This document shows positions 11,185 to 20,107 of a stretch of DNA of 64,000 nucleotides, piece by piece. Source of the stretch: Thiotrichales bacterium (GTDB lineage: Bacteria > Pseudomonadota > Gammaproteobacteria > Thiomicrospirales > Thiomicrospiraceae). Each line of letters begins with the position of its first letter. Position 1 is the first letter of the stretch. The notes under the pieces were generated by a model. It had not been told where the DNA came from. It saw only the letters and a list, made by a program, of their open reading frames with translations, and made no database searches. The DNA lies in the NCBI GenBank assembly GCA_022759035.1, contig JAEMQD010000022.1:1-64000 (forward strand), in the 5' to 3' direction. The translations under genes and the position numbers were made by a program.

Positions 11185-11212
11185 AAAAAACCCGCGATTG
11201 GCGGGTTTTTTT
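11185..11212. terminator. Bidirectional terminator between fba and hemH
   Basis: AAAAAACCCGC-GATTG-GCGGGTTTTTTT has A-rich and T-rich flanks on both sides, so it can end both the plus-strand fba operon and the converging hemH transcript. Confidence 0.92.
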
Positions 11213-11237
11213 GTTTATGGTTGTTAATTGTTGCGCT

Positions 11238-12362
11238 TTAAAAGGGACAACCCATTGCACGAGCACGCTCGCGTATGGCTTTATTTTCTGCCTGCATGGT
11301 TGCTGCATCGAATGTTTTCTGCATTTCTGGCCAACCTTGTCCATGTGCTTCGAGTATATCTGTAAGTGCTATCAAATGATCTTCTCGACTATTGAGTGCG
11401 GGAATGTAGTGATAGCTTTCTCCGCCGGCTTCCATAAAATAACCACGGTTTTCTGCATCAATTTCTTCGACGGTTTCTAAACAATCGGCAGAAAAGCCAG
11501 GACAAATGACGTGCAGGTTTTTAATGCCTTGTGCGGGTAAGGATTTGATCGTTGCATCGGTATAAGGTTTAATCCACTCTTCTTTGCCAAATAAAGACTG
11601 GAAGCTAACGATATAGTCATCTTTCTTGAGTTCAAGTGCTTCAGCGAGTAATCGTCCAGTTGCGTGGCATTCACAATGATAACTATCACCATTATCTAAG
11701 TAGCGTTGGGGGATGCCATGAAACGACATAAGCAGTTTATCTGGTTTGCCATGTATCCCCCAATATTCTCGCACGCTATTTGCGAGTGCGTTGATATAGC
11801 CTGCATCTTTGTGATAATGGCTGATAAAACGAACATCGGGAATACGTCGCCATTGTTTTAATGCATCGGCTAGCGCATCCCATGTTGATCCTGTTGTCGC
11901 CGCAGCATATTGTGGATAAAGCGGTAGAATCAATAAACGTTCACAGCCTTTCTGACGTAGTTCATCTAAGCCAGCGGCCATAGAGGGGTTGCCATAGCGC
12001 ATCGCAATAGCAACTTCGATTGGGCTGTCAGGAAAACGTTGAGCGAGTTGTTTTCGTATGCCTGCAGCCTGTGCTTCGGTAATGTCGAGCAAAGGTGATC
12101 CTGGACCAAATTGTCCCCAAATGGTTTCGTAATCATGTGCTTTAACTTTAGGGCGCAGGTTGAGAATGATGCCGTGCAGAATCATCCACCAAACCGCGCG
12201 AGGGGGTGGTGGTTCAACAATCCGAGGATCCCATAGGAACTCAGCAAGATAAGATTTAAGCGCTTTTTTAGTTGGCGCATCTGGCGTGCCTAGATTCGTG
12301 AGCAGGATGCCGAGTTTTGCAGTACGCCCATGTTGAAAATTGTATTCCGCGGTATATGTCAT
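11238..12362 (-). CDS. hemH: Ferrochelatase
   Basis: Last step of protohaem synthesis: inserts iron into protoporphyrin IX at the inner face of the cytoplasmic membrane. The 374-residue protein begins its core with GILLTNLGTPDAP and has the catalytic His in MSFHGIPQRY and the conserved Glu in CPGFSADCLETVEEI. The C-terminal extension after the core (AENKAIRERARAMGCPF) is like that of beta- and gammaproteobacterial enzymes. No transmembrane anchor is seen. Its start is ATG 12360-12362. It is a single gene convergent to the fba operon and divergent from gloA, with 144 bases between the two starts. Confidence 0.97.
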   Translation of the reverse strand: MTYTAEYNFQHGRTAKLGILLTNLGTPDAPTKKALKSYLAEFLWDPRIVEPPPPRAVWWMILHGIILNLRPKVKAHDYETIWGQFGPGSPLLDITEAQAAGIRKQLAQRFPDSPIEVAIAMRYGNPSMAAGLDELRQKGCERLLILPLYPQYAAATTGSTWDALADALKQWRRIPDVRFISHYHKDAGYINALANSVREYWGIHGKPDKLLMSFHGIPQRYLDNGDSYHCECHATGRLLAEALELKKDDYIVSFQSLFGKEEWIKPYTDATIKSLPAQGIKNLHVICPGFSADCLETVEEIDAENRGYFMEAGGESYHYIPALNSREDHLIALTDILEAHGQGWPEMQKTFDAATMQAENKAIRERARAMGCPF

Positions 12363-12506
12363 AAAATGCCTTTTTTTTATTTATTCTTTTAATGTAACAT
12401 AAAGATGTGGTGCAGAATAGTGGCGGAAACCAATGTGGTTGAGTTGCTTTTATCGTGCTAATAGATTCTTATCTCAATTTAGATCATTAAAACAAGGGGC
12501 ATTAGC

Positions 12507-12887
12507 ATGCGTATTTTACATACGATGGTACGTGTAGGTGATTTAGATAAGTCGATTGTGTTTTATACAGAAGTGCTTGGCATGCGGCTTTTGCGTCGTA
12601 AAGACTACCCAGAGGGTAAGTACACCTTGGCGTTTTTAGGTTATCAGGAAGAGCATGAAGGTGCTGTTATTGAGTTAACTTACAACTGGGGTGTTTCGCA
12701 ATACACCTTAGGGGATGCTTATGGGCACATCGCTATCGCTGTGCCAGATATTCAAGCCGTGTGCGCAGCGGTTAAAGAAAAAGGCGGCGTGGTTAGCTAT
12801 GGTCCTGCTTTGCATGGCGGTACCACATGGATTGCTTTTACTAAAGATCCAGATGGTTATGCTATTGAGTTTATTCAGCGCGACTAA
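12507..12887 (+). CDS. gloA: Lactoylglutathione lyase (glyoxalase I)
   Basis: Converts the methylglyoxal-glutathione hemithioacetal to S-lactoylglutathione. At 126 residues it is the short bacterial form. Metal ligands are all visible: His5 (ILHTMVRV), Glu in [10 protein letters not shown], His in YGHIAIAV and Glu in YAIEFIQ; short enzymes of this type usually use nickel. The start is preceded by AAGGGGC. The gene stands alone near the glycolytic operon, whose triose phosphates are the source of methylglyoxal; this link is inferred. Its end overlaps the end of the convergent tsaD by 17 nt. Confidence 0.96.
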   Translation: MRILHTMVRVGDLDKSIVFYTEVLGMRLLRRKDYPEGKYTLAFLGYQEEHEGAVIELTYNWGVSQYTLGDAYGHIAIAVPDIQAVCAAVKEKGGVVSYGPALHGGTTWIAFTKDPDGYAIEFIQRD

Positions 12888-13920
12888 GTTCGCTCAGTGG
12901 CCAACGCGCACGGGCGCTAAAGTCTAAGTCGTTGTGTTGGCCTGTACGTAAGCGTTGATAGCCAGCAAAAGCGATCATAGCGCCGTTGTCGGTGCAAAAC
13001 TCGTGGCGCGGGAAAAAGGCTTGACCATCCATACTGTGCAGTAGGTTGGTTAATGTTTTTCTGATGTGTGTATTGGCACTGACCCCACCAGCAACAACGA
13101 GTGTTTTTAATCGCGTTTGCTGAAGCGCACGTTTTAACTTAATAGATAGCACATCGGCTACCGCTTGTTCAAAAGCGGCACATAAGTCTGCTTTTACCTG
13201 TGCCAATTCATTTGGACGTGCTGTTTGTGCTTGTTGCCAAGTGGTTAATACAGCGGTTTTTAGTCCAGAAAAACTGAAATCTAATCCCGCGCGGTCGGTC
13301 ATAGGACGAGGTAATTTATAGCGTTCGGCGTTTCCTTGTTGTGCAAGTTCAGAAACAATGGGACCACCAGGGTAGCCGAGACCGAGTAATTTTGCTGTTT
13401 TGTCGAATGCTTCACCAATCGCATCATCTAAAGTGTCACCTAATAGGTGGTAGTCGCCAATCGCATCGACTCGGATAATTTGGGTGTGGCCGCCAGATAC
13501 GAGTAACGCCATAAAAGGAAAGGCTAAATTGGGTGCTTCAAGTAAAGGGGAGAGTAGATGTCCTTCCATGTGATGAATGCCAATAGCAGGGACGTTTCGT
13601 GCAAAAGCAAGACTACGAGCGAAGCCAGCGCCGGTCAGTAGTGCGCCAACGAGGCCGGGACCAGCAGTATAAGCCACACCACTAATGTCAGCGAGTGTAT
13701 GGTTGGCATCTTTTAATACTTGTTCAGTTAATGGGGTTAGCCGGTGAATGTGGTCGCGACTTGCTAATTCTGGGACGACACCGCCATAGGTAGCATGTAA
13801 GCTAATTTGGCTGTAAAGCGCGTGTGCTACAAGGCCATGTTGGGCATGATAAAGTGCAACACCTGTTTCATCACAAGAGGACTCGATGCCAAGTATGAGT
13901 GCGTTTGAATAGTCGATCAT
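12871..13920 (-). CDS. tsaD: tRNA N6-threonylcarbamoyladenosine (t6A) transferase subunit
   Basis: Transfers threonylcarbamoyl to A37 of ANN-decoding tRNAs, working with TsaB and TsaE. With the start at ATG 13918-13920 ([20 protein letters not shown]) the product is 349 residues, the family norm; an in-frame start at 14118 would add an unlikely extension. Family hallmarks are ESSCDET, the metal-binding HHMEGH (in [12 protein letters not shown]), VSGGHTQ, and [10 protein letters not shown] in the second ATPase lobe. It converges on gloA with a 17-nt overlap and is divergent from a small exported-protein gene and the rpsU operon, a common position for tsaD. Confidence 0.96.
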   Translation of the reverse strand: MIDYSNALILGIESSCDETGVALYHAQHGLVAHALYSQISLHATYGGVVPELASRDHIHRLTPLTEQVLKDANHTLADISGVAYTAGPGLVGALLTGAGFARSLAFARNVPAIGIHHMEGHLLSPLLEAPNLAFPFMALLVSGGHTQIIRVDAIGDYHLLGDTLDDAIGEAFDKTAKLLGLGYPGGPIVSELAQQGNAERYKLPRPMTDRAGLDFSFSGLKTAVLTTWQQAQTARPNELAQVKADLCAAFEQAVADVLSIKLKRALQQTRLKTLVVAGGVSANTHIRKTLTNLLHSMDGQAFFPRHEFCTDNGAMIAFAGYQRLRTGQHNDLDFSARARWPLSELSRAE

Positions 13921-14032
13921 GGGCGATAGTGTACGCGATTTTGCTAAAAATGTTGTGTTGAAATGTAATAAAAGAATTATTTTCATGTGAATCGAGCGTA
14001 CAATGTAGCGCATGAAAAGCGCGTGTAGTGGT

Positions 14033-14275
14033 ATGAAACGATCTTTTATTTTTTGCTTGAGTTGGATGGTGCTCGCATTGGCGCAAGCCAAAGAAAAGTC
14101 TGACTTACCTGTTCCCATCTTGCCTGAAGGGGTGGAAGATCGCTATTTGATTGAAAGTGGCATTGTGACAAAGCCTACCCCAGATGCTGTACAAGTTGAT
14201 CAAGATGATCAACAAAAAGTAAGCTGTGATGTGTTGCCACAGCTTACGATTATGGCAACGCGTTTAGCACCATAA
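14033..14275 (+). CDS. Small exported protein, unknown
   Basis: I do not recognise this gene. From ATG 14033 the 80-residue product has a clear signal peptide (MKRS plus a hydrophobic stretch, ending ALAQA, cleavage near residue 19) and a short mature part rich in Asp, Gln and Pro ([19 protein letters not shown]) with one cysteine. An in-frame ATG at 14012 would add seven residues before the signal; neither start has a convincing RBS. It lies between tsaD and rpsU, divergent from the former. The signal peptide and absence of any competing frame suggest a real gene, but expression is not certain. Confidence 0.55.
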   Translation: MKRSFIFCLSWMVLALAQAKEKSDLPVPILPEGVEDRYLIESGIVTKPTPDAVQVDQDDQQKVSCDVLPQLTIMATRLAP

Positions 14276-14311
14276 GTACTATTTCTAATAGAATACTTTT
14301 TATTCAAATAC

Positions 14312-14341
14312 TTGAATGCTTGTAGAAAAGTTTGTTATAAT
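14312..14341 (+). promoter_or_regulatory. Sigma-70 promoter of the rpsU-dnaG-rpoD operon
   Basis: TTGAAT (14312-14317), an 18-nt spacer and TATAAT (14336-14341), with a TGT extended -10 at 14333-14335. It lies 68 nt upstream of rpsU in the expected place for the macromolecular synthesis operon. Confidence 0.8.
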
Positions 14342-14409
14342 GCTCCTCTTAAATCCGTTTATCGGACCCCTATTTTATTTTTAATGCCTAACTGGAAAGT
14401 ATAGAGAAT

Positions 14410-14625
14410 ATGCCTGCTGTTAAATTACGCGAAACCGAACCTTTTGACGTTGCATTGCGTCGTTTCAAACGTACCTGTGAAAAAGCGGGTGTTTTGGCTG
14501 ATGTTCGTAAAAAAGAATATTATGAAAAGCCAACGTGGGAACGCAAACGCAAAAAAGCGGCTGCGGTAAAACGTCTTGCTAAGCGTTTGTCTCGCGAAAA
14601 TCGTCGTATGGAATCTAAATATTAA
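14410..14625 (+). CDS. rpsU: Ribosomal protein bS21
   Basis: Small basic protein of the 30S subunit that helps translation initiation. The 71 residues begin [21 protein letters not shown], nearly the textbook sequence, and the body is Lys/Arg-rich. It opens the operon rpsU-yqeY-dnaG-rpoD, the classic macromolecular synthesis arrangement linking translation, replication and transcription; the yqeY insertion is usual outside enterics. A promoter with near-consensus -35, -10 and extended -10 lies upstream. Confidence 0.98.
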   Translation: MPAVKLRETEPFDVALRRFKRTCEKAGVLADVRKKEYYEKPTWERKRKKAAAVKRLAKRLSRENRRMESKY

Positions 14626-14666
14626 CTTTATTTAGTTTTGTTTAATCTGCTATAAAGGTTGCATCA

Positions 14667-15116
14667 ATGTCAGCTTTGCGTGAACAAATCAGCAATGATA
14701 TGAAAGCCTGCATGAAGTCGGGTGAAAAAGCGCGCCTTACGACCATTCGTGGGATATTAGCAGCAATTAAACAAATTGAGATTGATACGCGTCAAACGCC
14801 TGACGAAGCGCAGGTGTTGGCGGTGTTGAATAAGCTTGTTAAACAACGAAAAGATTCAATTGCACAATTCTCGGTCGCAGGTCGTCAAGATTTAGTGGAT
14901 GTTGAGCAGTTCGAGTTGTCTGTTTTGCAGGCTTATTTGCCAGAAGGTTTAAGTGAAACGCAAATCGAAACCATGATTCAGGAAGCGATTGCCCAAGTTG
15001 GTGCAACTTCTCCTGCTGATATGGGTAAGGTGATGGCGATTGTTAAACCCAAAATGGCAGGTCTTGCAGACATGGGTGTGGTTAGTGCGCGCATTAAAGC
15101 GCTACTTGCTGCCTAG
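14667..15116 (+). CDS. GatB/YqeY domain protein
   Basis: A 149-residue protein of the YqeY family, similar to the C-terminal tRNA-binding part of GatB, the amidotransferase subunit. The start MSALREQISNDMKACMKSG and the pattern LTTIRGILAAIKQIEID, then KQRKDSIAQF and LQAYLPEGLSE, are family hallmarks. Members may bind tRNA, but no definite function is established. It sits 41 nt after rpsU and 25 nt before dnaG, as in many proteobacteria, and is expected to be transcribed with both. Confidence 0.92.
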   Translation: MSALREQISNDMKACMKSGEKARLTTIRGILAAIKQIEIDTRQTPDEAQVLAVLNKLVKQRKDSIAQFSVAGRQDLVDVEQFELSVLQAYLPEGLSETQIETMIQEAIAQVGATSPADMGKVMAIVKPKMAGLADMGVVSARIKALLAA

Positions 15117-15141
15117 TTGTCTTTTCTAGCAGCCGCTTTCA

Positions 15142-16902
15142 ATGGCTGGTCGAATTCCTAAAAACTTTATTGATGAACTGCTTGCTCGCGCCGATGTGGC
15201 GGAAGTGGTGGGACGTCGTATTACCTTAAAAAAAGCAGGCCGAGAATACAAGGCTTGTTGTCCTTTTCATCACGAAAAAACGCCATCTTTTCAAGTTAAC
15301 CAGCAAAAAGGTTTTTATCATTGTTTTGGTTGTGGTGCGCATGGTGATGCGTTACGTTTCATTATGGAATATGATCATTTAGACTTTGTTTCTGCTGTTG
15401 AAGTGTTGGCCTCCGAGATGGGTATGACGGTTCCGAGAGAGCATGTTTCCGCAGTACAGCAACAGCAAGAGCAAAAACAAAAAATCGAACAAGTGCAAGG
15501 ATTAACGCTATTGGCGCATGCGGCAGCATGGTTTGCACGCAATTTACGCGAGCATGCACAGCGACTATCGGTTATTGATTACTTAAAGCAGCGCGGCGTG
15601 TCTGGCAGTATTGCGCGTGATTTTGGGATTGGTTTTGCGCCCGCAGATGCTGATGGATTGCAGCGCGCTTTTCCCGATGTTAGTGTTGAGCAATGGTTGG
15701 CTGTTGGCTTGGTTGCACAGCGCGAAGATGGTAAGGTTGTTGATCGGTTTCGCAATCGCATTCAGTTTCCTATTCGCGATGTGCGCGGACGTGTCGTTGG
15801 TTTTGGTGGTCGGATTATGCAAGCTTCCGAACATGCACCCAAGTATTTGAATTCACCAGAAACGGATTTTTTCCATAAAGGCACGATGTTGTATGGTCTG
15901 TACGAAATGTTACGTGCGGTGCGCCATGTTGATCGGGTTCTGGTGGTCGAAGGTTATATGGATGTCATTGCTTTGGCGCAATTTGATATTCGTAATGTTG
16001 TGGCAACGCTTGGTACGGCAACAACCGAGGCACATTTAACGTTATTGTTTAAGCACACACAAGAAGTTGTTTTTGCTTTTGATGGTGATAAAGCAGGTCG
16101 TAAAGCGGCGTGGAAGGCTTTGGCGATTGCTTTGGGTCAGTTAACCGCAGGGCGCAGTATTCGTTTTTTCTTTTTGCCAGCACAGGACGATCCAGATAGT
16201 TATGTGCGTGAGCATGGTAAGTCTGCTTTTCTTGGGGCGTTAGAGGCGGCATTAACGCCTGCAGAGTGGTTGGTTCAGGGGTTATCTGATTTTTCGAGTA
16301 TGTCGTGGCGCGATGCCGAAGATGCGCGGCGTCTGTTGTTTCAGGCGAAAGAATGGCTTAAATTGGCGCCCGAATTAAGTGTGCAATATGCGCTTGTGCA
16401 AGGATTGGCGCGTGCTGCCGATATGCAAGAATGGCAGGTAGAGCGCTTACTGGGGGTGCGCACAGGGTTGGCCGTACATCGTGCACAGAAGAAAGCAACT
16501 GTGGTGGCTGAGCCAATGATGGTGAAAGGATTAACCGCCAAAATGTTAGCATTGTTTGTGCGTTACCCCGAGCTAGCTAAAGATTGGCCGCAGGCAGATG
16601 CAGATTGGTTGCATCAGTATGGCGAGCGAGGTGTGGTGGCTTTGCTGTCAGCGCTTGCGGGTAATTCTGTGCGTGATATAGAGCAGGTCGAACAAGTATT
16701 TTTGACTCAAGAGCAAGCAAGTACCGAGTGGCAGGCGGGATGGCGTCAGTTGGTTTGTGCTGCTTTAGAAAATGCTCGTAACGCCCTCTTGAAAATGCAA
16801 AGCAACAACCCCATAGCAGAACAAGACAAAGAAAGACTTCGGCATATCTCGGCGCGTTTGCGTGAATGTCATGGTCGTGGCCATAGATCATCTAGCGGTT
16901 AA
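15142..16902 (+). CDS. dnaG: DNA primase
   Basis: Makes RNA primers at the replication fork. The 586-residue protein has the N-terminal CHC2 zinc-binding domain with Cys40, His43, Cys61 and Cys64, the same numbering as E. coli. The RNA polymerase core follows with a TOPRIM motif ([13 protein letters not shown]) and the [10 protein letters not shown] acidic motif. The C-terminal part (about 430-586), which would bind DnaB helicase, is divergent as usual. The ATG follows a weak RBS. Its last 16 or so codons precede an extended -10 element serving rpoD. Confidence 0.98.
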   Translation: MAGRIPKNFIDELLARADVAEVVGRRITLKKAGREYKACCPFHHEKTPSFQVNQQKGFYHCFGCGAHGDALRFIMEYDHLDFVSAVEVLASEMGMTVPREHVSAVQQQQEQKQKIEQVQGLTLLAHAAAWFARNLREHAQRLSVIDYLKQRGVSGSIARDFGIGFAPADADGLQRAFPDVSVEQWLAVGLVAQREDGKVVDRFRNRIQFPIRDVRGRVVGFGGRIMQASEHAPKYLNSPETDFFHKGTMLYGLYEMLRAVRHVDRVLVVEGYMDVIALAQFDIRNVVATLGTATTEAHLTLLFKHTQEVVFAFDGDKAGRKAAWKALAIALGQLTAGRSIRFFFLPAQDDPDSYVREHGKSAFLGALEAALTPAEWLVQGLSDFSSMSWRDAEDARRLLFQAKEWLKLAPELSVQYALVQGLARAADMQEWQVERLLGVRTGLAVHRAQKKATVVAEPMMVKGLTAKMLALFVRYPELAKDWPQADADWLHQYGERGVVALLSALAGNSVRDIEQVEQVFLTQEQASTEWQAGWRQLVCAALENARNALLKMQSNNPIAEQDKERLRHISARLRECHGRGHRSSSG

Positions 16903-16912
16903 AGTTAAATTT

Positions 16913-16921
16913 TGGTATAAT
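16913..16921 (+). promoter_or_regulatory. Extended -10 promoter in front of rpoD
   Basis: TGGTATAAT is a perfect extended -10 (TATAAT at 16916-16921), 34 nt upstream of the rpoD ATG and just past the dnaG stop. There is no good -35 at the proper distance. It would allow rpoD expression independent of rpsU-dnaG, as in other proteobacteria. Confidence 0.7.
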
Positions 16922-16954
16922 TCACAGTTCCCCCAAGCTTCAGCAGAGGACGGT

Positions 16955-18775
16955 ATGGCATCTTACGACGAACAACAACAATTAGCAGATTTAATCGCGC
17001 GCGGTCGTGAACAAGGTTTCCTGAATTATCAGGATATCGCTGACATGTTAAGCGATGAATTTGAAGACGAAGAAAAGATAGAAGAAATTGTTGTCTTACT
17101 CGGTGACATGGGTATTAATGTTCTCGAAGACACGATGGTTGCTCCGGACTTGTTGGTTCCTGGCGCGATCCCTGACGGTGATCCTGAAGTTGCTGCGGCA
17201 AGCATTATTGGTGATGATGGTGAGTTAGGTCGTACTTCTGATCCTGTGCGTATGTACATGCGCGAGATGGGTTCTGTAGAGTTGCTTACTCGCAAGGGCG
17301 AGATTGAAATTGCGCGTCGTATCGAGTCTGGTACGCGTGACATGTTGACGTCATTGGCGTTATATCCACAAATGCCAACAATCTTGTTTCATCACTTAAA
17401 GCAGGTTGAAGAAGGCGAGATTAAACTCAGCGATTTAGTGATGGGTTTTTTGTTGCCAGAGCAAGAAGAAACGGTTAATTCGGTTGAAACTTCGGTTGCT
17501 GTAGACGATGCAAGCGCAGAGGCAGCAGGTGATGATGACGGAGATGCTATCGCTAAAGAAGATCCTTATGATACAGAAGGTGTGACAGCATTTTTAGTAG
17601 AATTACGTGAATTGCATGATACGGCAAGTCATTATGAAAGTGAGTTTGGGCATGCGGATGCCCGTGCACGTGAAGCACGTTTGGCCGTAGCAAGCCGTTT
17701 AATGACAGTGAAATTGGCACCGTCTTTTGTTGCTGAAGTGTTGGCAGATTTGCGTAAACATGTCGATCAAATTCGTCAATATGAACGTATGATCATGGAT
17801 TTCGCTGTTGAGCAGGCGCGTTTGCCTAAGGCGAAATTTATTGCTACTTTTGTCGGTTCAGAGACGAATTTAGACTGGGTTGACCAGTTGATCGCGGAAG
17901 ATATAGAAAGTACTGGTCAACGCTTGCTTGCTTTGAAAGAGCAAATTGTTCGCGCGCAGAAACGCTTACGTTTCCTTGAAAAACGTATTTCTATGGACAT
18001 TACGGCGCTTAAAGACGTGAATCGCAAAGTTGTTGATGCGGACATGCGAACAAGAGCAGCTAAAAAAGAAATGATTGAAGCGAATTTGCGCTTAGTTATT
18101 TCTATTGCAAAAAAATACACTAACCGTGGTTTGCAATTCCTCGATTTAATTCAGGAAGGTAATATCGGTTTGATGAAGGCGGTAGATAAATTCGAATACC
18201 GTCGTGGCTATAAGTTTTCTACTTACGCAACTTGGTGGATTCGTCAGGCGATTACGCGTAGTATTGCAGATCAGGCGCGTACGATTCGTATTCCAGTGCA
18301 CATGATCGAAACCATTAATAAGTTGAATCGTATTCAGCGACAATTGTTACAGCAAATGGGAAGAGAGCCAACCGCTGATGAATTGGCTGAAGCGATGGAA
18401 ATGGCTGAAGATAAAATTCGCAAAGTAATGAAGATTTCTAAAGAGCCAATTTCGATGGAAACACCGATTGGTGATGATGAAGACTCATCGTTAGGTGATT
18501 TTATTGAAGATGGTAATATGCTTTCGCCTTCTGATTCTGCGGATAATCAAGGGCTGTCTGAAGCGGTTGAGGCAATGTTGTCTACGTTAAGCCCAAGAGA
18601 AGCGAAAGTGTTAAGAATGCGTTTTGGTATTCAAATGAACACAGATCATACCTTAGAAGAAGTAGGTAAACAATTTGATGTTACGCGTGAACGTATCCGT
18701 CAAATTGAGGCAAAGGCGTTACGTAAGTTACGTCATCCTTCTCGTGCTGAGAAGTTGCGTTCTTTCCTAGATTAA
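16955..18775 (+). CDS. rpoD: RNA polymerase primary sigma factor (sigma-70)
   Basis: Directs RNA polymerase to housekeeping promoters. From ATG 16955 (AGAGGA 4 nt upstream) the product is 606 residues. Region 1.1 is at the N-terminus, region 1.2 starts at [16 protein letters not shown], a non-conserved acidic region follows (about residues 180-340, with an Asp/Ala-rich patch), then regions 2-3 ([36 protein letters not shown]) and region 4 with its helix-turn-helix ([20 protein letters not shown]). The large non-conserved region marks it as a proteobacterial RpoD rather than RpoS. An extended start at 16862 inside dnaG is not credible. Confidence 0.98.
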   Translation: MASYDEQQQLADLIARGREQGFLNYQDIADMLSDEFEDEEKIEEIVVLLGDMGINVLEDTMVAPDLLVPGAIPDGDPEVAAASIIGDDGELGRTSDPVRMYMREMGSVELLTRKGEIEIARRIESGTRDMLTSLALYPQMPTILFHHLKQVEEGEIKLSDLVMGFLLPEQEETVNSVETSVAVDDASAEAAGDDDGDAIAKEDPYDTEGVTAFLVELRELHDTASHYESEFGHADARAREARLAVASRLMTVKLAPSFVAEVLADLRKHVDQIRQYERMIMDFAVEQARLPKAKFIATFVGSETNLDWVDQLIAEDIESTGQRLLALKEQIVRAQKRLRFLEKRISMDITALKDVNRKVVDADMRTRAAKKEMIEANLRLVISIAKKYTNRGLQFLDLIQEGNIGLMKAVDKFEYRRGYKFSTYATWWIRQAITRSIADQARTIRIPVHMIETINKLNRIQRQLLQQMGREPTADELAEAMEMAEDKIRKVMKISKEPISMETPIGDDEDSSLGDFIEDGNMLSPSDSADNQGLSEAVEAMLSTLSPREAKVLRMRFGIQMNTDHTLEEVGKQFDVTRERIRQIEAKALRKLRHPSRAEKLRSFLD

Positions 18776-18797
18776 CGATAAGTTAGTCTTTAGTTTT

Positions 18798-18874
18798 GGG
18801 ACTGTAGCTCAGTTGGTCAGAGCAGTCGACTCATAATCGATTGGTCGTTGGTTCAAGCCCAACCAGTCCTACCA
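18798..18874 (+). tRNA. tRNA with CAU anticodon, probably tRNA-Ile2 (lysidine type)
   Basis: A 77-nt cloverleaf: acceptor GGGACTG pairs with CAGTCCT (the first pair is G-U), D-arm AGCTCAGTTGGTCAGAGC, anticodon loop CTCATAA with anticodon CAT, T-arm GGTTCAAGCCC and encoded CCA. The anticodon stem (GTCGA/TCGAT) and the TTGGTCG variable region resemble E. coli tRNA-Ile2(CAU), whose C34 is modified to lysidine by TilS, more than elongator tRNA-Met. The Met reading cannot be excluded by eye. It lies 22 nt after rpoD and ahead of a strong terminator. Confidence 0.9.
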
Positions 18875-18877
18875 CAT

Positions 18878-18908
18878 AAAAAGGGTTAACCATGGTTAAC
18901 CCTTTTTT
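18878..18908. terminator. Bidirectional terminator after rpoD-tRNA
   Basis: AAAAAGGGTTAAC-CATG-GTTAACCCTTTTTT is a near-perfect hairpin with A and T runs on both sides. It ends the rpoD-tRNA transcript and the converging 19458-18934 gene. Confidence 0.93.
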
Positions 18909-18933
18909 CTTTTGCAACATCTATTGGCAGTGG

Positions 18934-19458
18934 TTACGGCATGATCCGGGCAAAGTTATGCGTATGTTCTGACATAATGTGCATTTGAAAATTTAGCCGA
19001 TACATGCTGCCATTAATACCAGTTAGGCTGGTATCTAAACGACTAATGTTATTGTCAAAGCGTGACATATTATCTTCCATAATCGCGATATCATTGACCA
19101 GTAATGGCATGCGCTCATTAACCGACTTAAGTAAATTGACCATATTAGGGACGCTTTGTACGCTGCCTTCCATAACGGCGACACGCGTGCTCATGCCGTT
19201 AAAAATGCCTTGAATATAACCCATGTTTTTCGTGAGTTGGTTAACATCATTAACGACTTTTCCCATATTTGTCGCGAAAAACCATACTTGCGCGGCAATA
19301 CCTATAAAAACAATCATTAATGCAATGCCTACGATCGTAACAAGTTGGTGGCTTTGCTTGTTAAGTGCTTTTTCCTTAGCCTCTAAATGCTGAACAGCAG
19401 ATTCAAACTTTTGCATCGAAGCGCAAAAAATTTCTAACAGTTGACTATTTTGCATCAT
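18934..19458 (-). CDS. Membrane-anchored Met-rich coiled-coil protein (second of a pair)
   Basis: I do not recognise this family. The 174-residue protein has a short cytoplasmic helix (residues 1-37, rich in Glu and Lys), one transmembrane segment (about 40-62, VTIVGIALMIVFIGIAAQVWFF), and a long presumably periplasmic part predicted by eye to be a continuous helix with hydrophobic residues every 3-4 positions. Some 16 methionines are present. It ends NFARIMP, matching the NRMMPGR end of the upstream gene's product, so the two are paralogues. The ATG overlaps the upstream stop by one base (TAATG), implying coupled translation. No enzymatic motif is seen; a structural or scaffold role is only a guess. 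Confidence 0.75.
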   Translation of the reverse strand: MMQNSQLLEIFCASMQKFESAVQHLEAKEKALNKQSHQLVTIVGIALMIVFIGIAAQVWFFATNMGKVVNDVNQLTKNMGYIQGIFNGMSTRVAVMEGSVQSVPNMVNLLKSVNERMPLLVNDIAIMEDNMSRFDNNISRLDTSLTGINGSMYRLNFQMHIMSEHTHNFARIMP

Positions 19459-20033
19459 TATCGTCCTGGCATCATACGATTAAATAGGTTCATTGGCCGA
19501 GACATTTTTTGTAAATCGACTTGCATTGCTGTCATGGGTTGTTCCATGGATAGCATTTGGCTGCTGATATTTTCTGTGCTAGAAACGATTTGTTCTGTGC
19601 TATTGTTCATGCTGGCCAGCTGTGTGTGCATATGTGACATATGGCGGTGCATGTCATCCATACTCATAATCATTTTGTTCATTTCGTTGGGAATATCTTC
19701 GATACTAAGAATGTTTTCCTGCATGCGAATCATGCTAGCATGCATGCGACTAATATCGGGTACCATTAAATTGAAGTGTCCGTTGATTGCACTCACGTTA
19801 TCGACCATGAGATTGACACGTTGAATAATGGTAAGCAGCATTAAGAAAACAGCAATAAATAAAGTTGCTAAGGCGATCATGCCGAGTCGAATAACTTTGC
19901 TAAGCCGTGTTGATGTTTGCTCGTGTAGTTTGGCGAAATGATCCATCGAACGTGAAAATTGGCCTAATGCGCCAGCAAAGCGTACGCTGTCAGGGATAGG
20001 AGGCAATTCAGGGGGCAATGGGGGTGTATTCAT
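19458..20033 (-). CDS. Membrane-anchored Met-rich coiled-coil protein (first of a pair)
   Basis: Unrecognised 191-residue protein. The N-terminus is proline-rich (PPLPPELPPIPD) and cytoplasmic, then a helix (20-45), one transmembrane segment (about 49-70, IRLGMIALATLFIAVFLMLL), and a 120-residue periplasmic part in which methionine fills many a/d heptad positions; I count 25 Met in 191 residues, an exceptional share. The C-terminus NRMMPGR resembles the end of the next gene's product. The two genes form a coupled operon ending at the terminator shared with rpoD-tRNA, divergent from the EAL-HDOD gene. No signal for secretion beyond the anchor and no known domain is visible. Confidence 0.75.
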   Translation of the reverse strand: MNTPPLPPELPPIPDSVRFAGALGQFSRSMDHFAKLHEQTSTRLSKVIRLGMIALATLFIAVFLMLLTIIQRVNLMVDNVSAINGHFNLMVPDISRMHASMIRMQENILSIEDIPNEMNKMIMSMDDMHRHMSHMHTQLASMNNSTEQIVSSTENISSQMLSMEQPMTAMQVDLQKMSRPMNLFNRMMPGR

Positions 20034-20107
20034 ATTTAATCCTGTAATTTTGGCTATTATGTATTATTATTAAAGCAAATAACAACTTGTTTAAGGAATT
20101 GTTTTTT

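Noticed and set aside
16862-16954. Extended rpoD N-terminus starting inside dnaG
   Set aside because: The added 31 residues are encoded in dnaG and the promoter region; ATG 16955 has an RBS and matches sigma-70 length.
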